A program made the translations under genes and the position numbers. The notes under the pieces were generated by a model. It worked only from the letters and a program-made list of their open reading frames with translations, had not been told where the DNA came from and searched no databases. Shown here piece after piece: positions 1 to 4,611 of a DNA stretch of 5,078 nt. The DNA comes from Deltaproteobacteria bacterium (GTDB lineage: Bacteria; Desulfobacterota; Desulfuromonadia; Desulfuromonadales; BM103): assembly GCA_006226895.1 (NCBI GenBank), contig SBFN01000206.1:1-5078 (forward strand), read 5' to 3'. Each line of letters starts with the position of its first letter. Position 1 is the first letter of the stretch.

Positions 1-891
1 GCCTATCGGCTTTGTCCTCATGCCGTATTTGTCAGGCCGCGTTTCGAGGCTTACCGTAACGTCTCCATGCAGATCCGTGAACTGTTTCATGAGTACACCG
101 ATCTGGTCGAGCCCCTTTCCCTCGATGAAGCCTTCCTCGATGTCACCGAGAATAAGCCGGGGATTGAGTATGCTTCTCAGGTAGCGCGCGAAATCCTGTC
201 CGAGATCCGCAATCGAACGGAGTTGACGGCTTCGGCCGGCATCTCCTACAACAAGTTCCTCGCCAAGGTGGCCTCCGATGTCAACAAGCCGGCCGGATTG
301 ACCGTGGTGACTCCTGAACAGGCGGAAGCTTTTATTGCCGGGTTGCCGGTCCGGCGCTTTCACGGGGTCGGTCGGGTCACGGAAAAACGCATGCTGGCCC
401 GCGGTATTGCTTCAGGGGCCGACCTTCGCCAGCGATCAGAGGAAGAGCTGCAGCGACTGTTCGGCAGCTCCGGGCCTTATTTCTATAATATTGCCCGCGG
501 CATAGATAACCGTGAAGTGATGCCCAACCGTCTTCGTAAATCGATCGGCAAGGAAACCACCTTAGATGAGGATTGTGTCGACAAGGGCGAGATGATGATC
601 ATTCTTGATAAGGTGGCCAAGCAGGTTTCAGAGCTTCTAAATTCGCGCAAGACCAGTGGCTTGACCCTGACGCTGAAAGTTCGTTATGACGATTTTCAGA
701 GTGTCACCCGTAGTCATACACAGACAGAACCGATTGACGATGCGGGGGTAATGCTTGATCTAGCCGATATCCTGTTGGGTAAAACCGAAGCCGGGCCGCG
801 TCCGGTGCGCTTGCTTGGACTGACCGTGTCAAACCTGACTACGGATATTCTGCTCGATGAATCGGCTCAGATGGAGTTGCCGTTTCCGTGA
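1..891 (+). CDS. dinB: DNA polymerase IV (Y-family translesion polymerase), 5' end missing
   Basis: The reading frame is open from the first base, so the true start lies left of the window; the ATG at 67 is internal. The 296 visible residues align by eye with E. coli Pol IV from about its residue 62, so roughly 60 residues are missing, including the first catalytic Asp. The palm motif SLDEAFLD is present (fragment residues 40-47) with the Asp-Glu pair at 42-43 that binds the catalytic metals. ASAGISYNKFLAKVASDVNKP follows, then a thumb helix-hairpin-helix around FHGVGRVTEKR and the little-finger domain (RLRKSIGKE onward). The C-terminus reads QMELPF (residues 290-295), which fits the beta-clamp binding consensus. 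The family copies past damaged bases with low fidelity at stalled forks and is usually SOS-induced; its promoter is outside the window. No clear terminator follows. Confidence 0.97.
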   Translation, partial: AYRLCPHAVFVRPRFEAYRNVSMQIRELFHEYTDLVEPLSLDEAFLDVTENKPGIEYASQVAREILSEIRNRTELTASAGISYNKFLAKVASDVNKPAGLTVVTPEQAEAFIAGLPVRRFHGVGRVTEKRMLARGIASGADLRQRSEEELQRLFGSSGPYFYNIARGIDNREVMPNRLRKSIGKETTLDEDCVDKGEMMIILDKVAKQVSELLNSRKTSGLTLTLKVRYDDFQSVTRSHTQTEPIDDAGVMLDLADILLGKTEAGPRPVRLLGLTVSNLTTDILLDESAQMELPFP

Positions 892-955
892 CGATTGAAA
901 CCTTTCAAGGCTTCATTGGGGGCTGGTGGAAAAGAGAGCTGTTCGGGGGCGGTGA

Positions 956-1117
956 CTACATGGTGCGCGGTGGTTTGAAAAGCCCTTGCCAGAAACTAGC
1001 CCAACGACCATGAGACACTTGCAGCTGACGACTGTTCGCAGCATCAAGCATGTTGGCCAACAGGCAGCGGCGGGTTGTTTCCTTTTCCATGATTTTGTTG
1101 CTGTTGTAAAAACTCAT
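956..1117 (-). CDS. Possible small protein of 53 residues, unknown function
   Basis: I do not recognise this protein. An ATG at 1117 (minus strand) opens 53 codons ending in TAG at 956-958. TTGGAG sits five bases upstream of the ATG (1123-1128), a plausible ribosome binding site. A weak promoter-like pair (TTGCAA, 17-base spacer, TAGATA) ends about 40 bases before the start. The predicted product is soluble and basic, with an Arg/Lys-rich middle (EKETTRRCLLANMLDAANSR) and an aromatic C-terminal part (GRWASFWQGLFKPP). Codons are ordinary for the neighbourhood (CGC, CGT, CTG, AAC), better than those of the opposing 41-codon ORF at 888-1013. It is convergent with dinB. Chance remains a real alternative, because the ORF is short and has no known motif. 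Confidence 0.38.
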   Translation of the reverse strand: MSFYNSNKIMEKETTRRCLLANMLDAANSRQLQVSHGRWASFWQGLFKPPRTM

Positions 1118-1158
1118 GCGAACTCCAACGGGTTATCATTTATTCTCGAACTGTCCTT

Positions 1159-1187
1159 TATCTAACCATACTTCCGGGTGTTTGCAA
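1159..1187 (-). promoter_or_regulatory. Weak sigma70-like promoter for the 53-residue ORF
   Basis: On the minus strand, TTGCAA (1182-1187) is followed after 17 bases by TAGATA (1159-1164). The -35 matches consensus at four of six positions and the -10 at three of six. Transcription from it would give a leader of about 35 bases. The spacing is right but the hexamers are poor, so this supports the ORF only slightly. Confidence 0.25.
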
Positions 1188-1242
1188 GCCGTGGTAAGGG
1201 GCGTCGTTAAATGTTGAAGCTTTTTTATGTTTTGGTTGTTTG

Positions 1243-1270
1243 TTGAAAAAGACAAGTTGCAACATATATT
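1243..1270 (+). promoter_or_regulatory. Sigma70-like promoter upstream of the aminotransferase gene
   Basis: TTGAAA (1243-1248) and TATATT (1265-1270) each match the sigma70 consensus at five of six positions, separated by 16 bases. This is the best promoter match in the gap. It would start RNA near 1277 and leave a leader of about 200 bases before the ATG at 1480. The -10 lies at the centre of an inverted repeat (AAGTTGCAACA at 1254-1264, TGTTGAACTT at 1271-1280), which would suit an operator. AT-rich DNA produces such matches by chance, so it remains a prediction. Confidence 0.5.
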
Positions 1271-1280
1271 TGTTGAACTT
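1254..1280. repeat. Imperfect inverted repeat centred on the predicted -10 element
   Basis: The left arm AAGTTGCAACA and right arm TGTTGAACTT are complementary apart from a one- or two-base interruption in the middle of each arm, and they flank the six bases TATATT. A dyad of about 10 bases per arm over a -10 box is typical of a site for a dimeric repressor. As RNA it could also form a weak hairpin. No regulator can be named from the sequence. Confidence 0.45.
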
Positions 1281-1479
1281 TTCTGTGTCGGATTGATTGT
1301 TCGAGTGGTGTCGAGTTTTTACAGGTTTTCGCCAAGGATGGCAGATAGTTAAGTGACCACAGGCAGAATGTTGATTTTTGACATTTTATCATTTTTTCTT
1401 TCATATACTTCTGGATTTGAAGCGGTATCATGTAATTGAAGGTTGATTTCCGGCTTCAAGTTGCATAAAGGAACCAGGT

Positions 1480-2343
1480 ATGAGCTACGTTTATTTAAAT
1501 GGAGAATTCGTCAAAAGCGGTGAGGCGGTGGTCTCTGTTTTTGATCAGGGGCTTTTGTATGGTGACGGCATCTACGAAAGCTTTCGTTCCGTTGGCGATC
1601 ACCTCTATCAATTCTCCAAACACTACCAGCGTCTTCTGCAATCTGCCGAAGCTCTTTGCTATCCAATGACTTTCTCGCAGGAAGCGTTGGAAAAGGTCCT
1701 GATGGCGTTGAAAGAGAAGAATGGTTTGAAGGATGCTTATTTTCGTATAACCATTACTCGCGGAAAAGGGCAGGTCGGCTTCCAGCGTGATATGGACAAC
1801 GATTTAACCTGCCTGATCATTGCCCGGGAGTTCGAGCCTTTTGCTACCGCTCATTATGCAGAGGGGATTCAGCTTCGCCTGGCTGAAACGCGCCGTAACG
1901 CTCCTGAAGCGATCAATCCCAAGATTAAGTCGATCAGTAACCTCAACAGCCTGTTGGGCAAGCTCGAAGCCAAGGCTTGTGGCGCCTTTGAAGTGATCAT
2001 GCTGAATAACAAGGAGCATATCTGCGAGGGCGCTTCGTCGAATATTTTCTGGGTCAAGGATCAGTGGGTGTTTACTCCGGATGCTTCAACCGGACTTTTG
2101 GAAGGGGTGACCCGTTCGACCATTATCAGGCTCTGTGAGGAGGAACTTAACTTAAGGGTCGTGACCGGAGAATTCAAAATGCAGGACTTGAAGTATGCGG
2201 ATGAGGTTTTTATTACCTCAACCTCACTTGAGGTGATGCCTGTGGTTAAGGTGGATGATTTTATGATTAACCAGGGGTTGGTGGGGGCTACGGCTTGGCA
2301 TTTGCGCGAGGCGTTGCATCGGGATATGGGGAAAGCTGTGTAG
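1480..2343 (+). CDS. Class IV PLP-dependent aminotransferase (branched-chain / D-amino acid transaminase family)
   Basis: The 287 residues match the whole length of fold-type IV PLP enzymes. The N-terminal part has SVFDQGLLYGDGIYESFR (19-36), the family hallmark. Lys150 in NPKIKSISNLNSLLGKLEA is the expected Schiff-base lysine. Glu183 in EGASSNIF should contact the pyridine nitrogen, LEGVTR is at 207-212, and ITSTSLEVMPV (245-255) supplies phosphate contacts. Such enzymes move amino groups between branched-chain or D-amino acids and 2-oxoacids, or cleave aminodeoxychorismate. The length and SISNLNSLL segment suit BCAT or D-amino acid transaminase; substrate is not settled by eye, so no gene symbol is given. 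AAGGA at 1468-1472, seven bases before the ATG, fixes the start. The gene stands alone after a long leader and faces a convergent gene. Confidence 0.93.
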   Translation: MSYVYLNGEFVKSGEAVVSVFDQGLLYGDGIYESFRSVGDHLYQFSKHYQRLLQSAEALCYPMTFSQEALEKVLMALKEKNGLKDAYFRITITRGKGQVGFQRDMDNDLTCLIIAREFEPFATAHYAEGIQLRLAETRRNAPEAINPKIKSISNLNSLLGKLEAKACGAFEVIMLNNKEHICEGASSNIFWVKDQWVFTPDASTGLLEGVTRSTIIRLCEEELNLRVVTGEFKMQDLKYADEVFITSTSLEVMPVVKVDDFMINQGLVGATAWHLREALHRDMGKAV

Positions 2344-2352
2344 CGTTTGAGA

Positions 2353-2376
2353 GGTTGAAGAGTAGAGACTTCAACC
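2353..2376. terminator. Hairpin between convergent genes, possible weak bidirectional terminator
   Basis: GGTTGAAG (2353-2360) and CTTCAACC (2369-2376) form a perfect 8-base stem with an 8-base loop, ten bases after the aminotransferase stop. Its position between two convergent genes suits a terminator for both. Neither strand has a T-run after the stem, so it is not a classical intrinsic terminator; it may instead act as an RNA 3' end stabiliser. Confidence 0.35.
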
Positions 2377-2386
2377 GACTGCGTCC

Positions 2387-2421
2387 CTCCAATCCCCAAT
2401 CTCCAGCCTCAACCCCTAACC
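2387..2421. repeat. Short array of degenerate heptamers
   Basis: Read in steps of seven, the plus strand gives CTCCAAT, CCCCAAT, CTCCAGC, CTCAACC and CCTAACC. The first three are clearly related; the last two drift and run into the 3' end of the ferredoxin gene, whose stop codon is at 2409-2411. Short tandem CCCCAAT-type heptamers are known as STRR elements in some cyanobacteria. Whether this is the same kind of element is unknown. Confidence 0.4.
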
Positions 2422-3569
2422 ATCTTCTTTAAATTCTTCTTCACCTCAGAAGCCACCATCGGCATCAACCGACCCTTCTCTTTTAAAATTCGGGTAAACA
2501 TCAAGCCTTTGTTGAGGGGCGGGCGGGGGCGCTTGTCACGTTCGACGAGTTGCAAGGCTTTTTCCGGGCAGGAGTTGATGCAGGCCCCGCAGCCGAGGCA
2601 GACTTTTTCGTCCACGCGGGTTGTTTGTTCTGCTTTGATCGGTTCGATACAGGCGGTGTTACAGACCTTGATGCACTTGCCGCAGAGTGTGCAGGCTTCT
2701 TCGTTAACCTGGGCCAGAAAGGGGGTCTTGGCTACGCCGTCGGGGAATCCCGACTGAATCCCGGCCATTAGTTCGCAGCAGCATGAGCAACAGTTGCAGA
2801 TAAAAGATGGCTGTTCGCGGATATTGTCGGTGATGTGAGTCAGATTGTGGCTTCGAGCCTTGTCCAGGATCGCAAGGAGTTCCTCGGTACTCTTCTCTTC
2901 CATGAAACCGCGCCGTACCAGGAACTGGGCCCCCTTGCCGAGGGCGATGCAAATTTCTTCCATCGGCGCATCCCTGACGCAGGTCTCGCCGAGGTGTTCT
3001 TTCTGATGGCGGCAGAAGCAGATTCCCGCTGCGCCGAACTCGGCTTGTTGGACGATTTCGCGAGCGTCTTCCCATCGGGTGACTTTTGAACTGAGCGGAA
3101 CCTTGTCTTCGTAAACCAGGGCGCGGGTTAGTTGCGTGGCTGAACCGAAGAACTCCTCGGCCTGACCGGGTTGCACCTCGTGCAGGTATTCGCGCATCAA
3201 TTTGGCCACTTCGGCCATCGGTATGTCGGTGCGCCTTTTCATAAAGGTGAACTCGAAGAAGCCGATCAGTCCGGGCATCAGCATCCAGTAGGTGGTGTCT
3301 TCGCACGGTGTGTCTACGACCAGACCTTTGTCTGCCATCTGTTCGAGCTTTGGTTGCAGCTCGTTCACATCAATCCTGGTGCGAGCGGCCAGCTCTTCAC
3401 TGGTGGTTTCCGAAAGGGGGAAGCACGACGCGATGAAGGCTTCTTCTTCGCTGAAGAGCAGGGCGAGGATTTCGCGGAGTTTTTTGTTGTCGACCAGGCC
3501 GACCGGGTAGCGGTTGAGGCGGTCGATCAGTGGAACCAGATGTGATTTGCCAGATATCAGGTGACCCAT
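2409..3569 (-). CDS. Dicluster 4Fe-4S ferredoxin-domain protein with winged-helix-like N-terminus
   Basis: This 386-residue protein has three visible parts. Residues about 38-100 look like a winged helix (SEELAARTRIDVNELQPKLE, then a wing-like stretch). Residues 181-266 hold a cysteine cluster: CFCRH (184-188), Cys197, Cys207 and CNCCSCCC (258-265), suited to binding metal or a further cluster. Two ferredoxin motifs follow: Cys293, 296, 299, 303 and Cys324, 327, 330, 334, the second ending CP as usual. The first lacks the Pro after its last Cys and has an extra Cys307. The tail is basic (KKNLKKMVRG). There is no signal peptide, so it should be cytoplasmic. Similar uncharacterised proteins occur in anaerobic bacteria and archaea; electron transfer or redox sensing is inference. 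GAGG seven bases before the ATG supports the start. It is divergent from the FKBP gene. Confidence 0.92.
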   Translation of the reverse strand: MGHLISGKSHLVPLIDRLNRYPVGLVDNKKLREILALLFSEEEAFIASCFPLSETTSEELAARTRIDVNELQPKLEQMADKGLVVDTPCEDTTYWMLMPGLIGFFEFTFMKRRTDIPMAEVAKLMREYLHEVQPGQAEEFFGSATQLTRALVYEDKVPLSSKVTRWEDAREIVQQAEFGAAGICFCRHQKEHLGETCVRDAPMEEICIALGKGAQFLVRRGFMEEKSTEELLAILDKARSHNLTHITDNIREQPSFICNCCSCCCELMAGIQSGFPDGVAKTPFLAQVNEEACTLCGKCIKVCNTACIEPIKAEQTTRVDEKVCLGCGACINSCPEKALQLVERDKRPRPPLNKGLMFTRILKEKGRLMPMVASEVKKNLKKMVRG

Positions 3570-3576
3570 TCAGAGG

Positions 3577-3580
3577 CCTC
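3577..3580 (-). promoter_or_regulatory. Ribosome binding site of the ferredoxin-domain gene
   Basis: The minus strand reads GAGG seven bases before the ATG at 3569. This supports that ATG as the start. Confidence 0.6.
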
Positions 3581-3610
3581 GTTTCGTTTATTTGGGGATA
3601 ACGCAAAGCC

Positions 3611-3619
3611 ATTCTAGCA
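3611..3619 (-). promoter_or_regulatory. Extended -10 promoter for the ferredoxin-domain gene
   Basis: On the minus strand the bases TGCTAGAAT form an extended -10 (TG, one base, then TAGAAT, five of six matches to TATAAT). It ends about 40 bases before the ATG, giving a leader of roughly 35 bases. The matching -35 region is poor (GTTTCA at 17 bases), which is tolerated by extended -10 promoters. Confidence 0.42.
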
Positions 3620-3767
3620 TAAGCCGGCAGGAATGAAACGGGCGCGTTTTGCCGATATTTGAATGGTTCAAGGCCTGTTCTCAAGGAAAAGTTGTAAAAA
3701 AGACGTTATCTCCTTCACAGCAAGCCACTGATATGTTAGTCAAGTGCAAACTTTTTCGGGACAAAAC

Positions 3768-3773
3768 AGGAGG
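3768..3773 (+). promoter_or_regulatory. Strong Shine-Dalgarno that decides the FKBP start
   Basis: A full AGGAGG lies four bases before the ATG at 3778. It shows that translation starts there and not at in-frame upstream codons such as TTG 3649, which would add 43 residues with no family resemblance. Confidence 0.85.
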
Positions 3774-3777
3774 AAAT

Positions 3778-4209
3778 ATGTCTGAAGCTACAAGTGAAAA
3801 GACGGTTAAGGTTCATTATACGGGTTCCCTCGACGACGGATCGGTTTTTGATTCTTCGCGCGAGCGCGAGCCTTTCGAGTTCGTGGTCGGTACAGGTCAG
3901 GTTATTAATGGCTTTGATGAGGCCGTGGCCGATATGGCTGTTGGGGATGTAAAGACCGTGAAAATTCCTTCCGAAGAGGCTTATGGCCCATTCGTTGAGG
4001 AGCGTGTCTTTGAGGTTGGCCACGAGCAGTTCGCCGAGGGTGTTAAGCTCGAAGTTGGCATGCAGTTGCAGTCTGAGGGTGGTGAAGGTCAGCCGCCGAT
4101 GGTTGCAACGGTAACCGAGGTAACGGATGAGAAAGTCGTTCTCGATGCTAACCATCCTCTGGCTGGTAAGGATCTGACCTTCGAGATCGAGTTGATGGAA
4201 CTTGCTTAA
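3778..4209 (+). CDS. FKBP-type peptidyl-prolyl cis-trans isomerase, SlyD-like
   Basis: The 143-residue product has the SlyD layout. An FKBP half opens with VKVHYTGSLDDGSVFDSS (10-27) and continues with FVVGTGQVINGFDEAVADMAVGD (35-57) and EEAYGPF (66-72). An insert-in-flap chaperone domain spans about 73-123, and the last FKBP strand returns with NHPLAGKDLTFEIELMELA (125-143). The family speeds cis-trans isomerisation of prolyl bonds and holds folding chains in the cytoplasm. The protein stops right after the FKBP fold: it lacks the His/Cys-rich metal-binding tail of E. coli SlyD, so a role in nickel delivery is unlikely. There is no signal peptide. The start follows from AGGAGG four bases upstream. 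It appears monocistronic, being closed by a strong terminator and divergent from the ferredoxin-domain gene. Confidence 0.95.
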   Translation: MSEATSEKTVKVHYTGSLDDGSVFDSSREREPFEFVVGTGQVINGFDEAVADMAVGDVKTVKIPSEEAYGPFVEERVFEVGHEQFAEGVKLEVGMQLQSEGGEGQPPMVATVTEVTDEKVVLDANHPLAGKDLTFEIELMELA

Positions 4210-4237
4210 ATCGTTCCTGTTGAAAATTGTATAAGCG

Positions 4238-4277
4238 AAGGGCCGGATGATCAAATCATCCGGCCCTTTGTTTATTT
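4238..4277 (+). terminator. Intrinsic terminator of the FKBP gene
   Basis: A perfect 14-base stem (4238-4251 pairing with 4255-4268) has a GC-rich core (GGGCCGG/CCGGCCC) and a 3-base loop, CAA. It is followed at once by TTTGTTTATTT. It lies 28 bases after the FKBP stop. The T-rich tail is only on the plus strand, but the stem could also slow transcription arriving from the small minus-strand gene. Confidence 0.94.
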
Positions 4278-4298
4278 AGCCTTTAAAGGACGTTTAAC

Positions 4299-4314
4299 GC
4301 AGAGATGCAGAGGG
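4299..4314. repeat. Two-copy octamer GCAGAGAT/GCAGAGGG
   Basis: GCAGAGAT and GCAGAGGG lie in tandem just after TTTAAC. They resemble the ACGCAGAG-type short repeats I recall from intergenic regions of various bacterial genomes. Two copies alone are weak evidence. Confidence 0.3.
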
Positions 4315-4342
4315 AAGGTAATCTCCCAAGCTTAATAACCAG

Positions 4343-4489
4343 TCACTCGTCAACAGTCACTGATTTCTGCTCTTCCTTCGCTTTTCTCTCCTTGCGTTTA
4401 CGCAGTTTAGCCTTCGTTCCAAAGAATAATCCGCAGAAGGTCAATGTCCAGACCGTGATGAGGAGAATAGTTTCAGACGTGGTTTGCAT
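4343..4489 (-). CDS. Small single-span membrane protein, 48 residues, unknown function
   Basis: The ATG at 4489 (minus strand) opens 48 codons ending in TGA at 4343-4345. AAAGGAG (4497-4503) lies seven bases upstream, a very good ribosome binding site. The layout is that of a genuine small membrane protein. A short polar N-terminus (MQTTSET) leads to one hydrophobic span at about 8-24 (ILLITVWTLTFCGLFFG), then a highly charged Lys/Arg region (26-42, KAKLRKRKERKAKEEQK) and an acidic end. By the positive-inside rule the basic part should be cytoplasmic and the N-terminus outside. I do not recognise the family. The gene is divergent from the DUF4126 gene, sharing a 122-base intergenic region, and convergent with the FKBP gene. 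No clear promoter is visible. Confidence 0.68.
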   Translation of the reverse strand: MQTTSETILLITVWTLTFCGLFFGTKAKLRKRKERKAKEEQKSVTVDE

Positions 4490-4496
4490 GGTGAGG

Positions 4497-4503
4497 CTCC
4501 TTT
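4497..4503 (-). promoter_or_regulatory. Ribosome binding site of the small membrane protein gene
   Basis: The minus strand reads AAAGGAG seven bases before the ATG at 4489. It is the main reason for accepting such a short gene. Confidence 0.65.
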
Positions 4504-4517
4504 GCTGATTGGCCCCG

Positions 4518-4530
4518 AGCATAGTATGCT
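4518..4530. repeat. Palindrome in the divergent intergenic region
   Basis: AGCATA and TATGCT flank a single central G, giving a dyad with 6-base arms. A further TATGCG follows at 4536-4541. It sits between the small membrane protein gene and the DUF4126 gene, where an operator for either could lie. Without a recognised regulator this is only a candidate site. Confidence 0.3.
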
Positions 4531-4611
4531 TTGCGTATGCGGGCTTTGACGTCTATCAAGTTTTCAATACTGTATAGTTATTCTACTCGATAGCGGGAGT
4601 TTACTGCCACC

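Larger units (their letters stand above)
892..1479. other. Long intergenic region between dinB and the aminotransferase gene
   Basis: This gap of nearly 590 bases holds no gene of recognisable family. The left part (to about 1117) has coding-like composition and contains a possible 53-residue minus-strand ORF. The right part (about 1118-1479) is T-rich on the plus strand and looks like regulatory or leader DNA. It holds a promoter-like element at 1243-1270, a dyad around its -10, three TGTTGAA copies about 30 bases apart, and a small ORF at 1368-1439. There is no rho-independent terminator for dinB. The 6-base inverted repeat TTGAAA/TTTCAA at 895-908 has only two bases between its arms and no T-run. 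Confidence 0.8.

Noticed and set aside
888..1013. 41-codon GTG ORF overlapping the dinB stop (GTGA), suggestive of translational coupling
   Set aside because: Several rare-looking codons (AGA, CTA, CGA), no known motif, and it overlaps the better supported minus-strand ORF at 956-1117.
1378..1409. TTGACA and TATACT near the aminotransferase gene
   Set aside because: Good hexamers, but the spacer is 20 bases, too long for a normal sigma70 promoter; the pair at 1243-1270 is better spaced.
1225..1431. 68-codon minus-strand ORF
   Set aside because: It lies in AT-rich leader DNA, has low-complexity composition and no good ribosome binding site, and runs antisense to the predicted promoter and leader.
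2704..3306. 200-codon ORF in another frame of the minus strand
   Set aside because: It is a shadow of the ferredoxin-domain gene, Arg-rich and without family resemblance.
3668..3686. Direct repeat TCAAGG with a 13-base period upstream of the FKBP gene
   Set aside because: Only 6 bases in two copies, easily found by chance, with no promoter to anchor it.
3649..3777. Upstream in-frame extension of the FKBP gene from TTG
   Set aside because: The added residues do not resemble the family, and AGGAGG directly precedes the ATG at 3778.
3736..4254. 172-codon minus-strand ORF over the FKBP gene
   Set aside because: Antisense shadow; the plus-strand frame encodes a complete conserved FKBP.
4305..4508. 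67-codon plus-strand ORF
   Set aside because: Ser/Leu/Arg-rich shadow antisense to the small membrane protein gene, which has the better ribosome binding site.
4546..4578. TTGACG and TATAGT upstream of the DUF4126 gene
   Set aside because: The 21-base spacer is too long, and no better -35 lies 16-18 bases before TATAGT.
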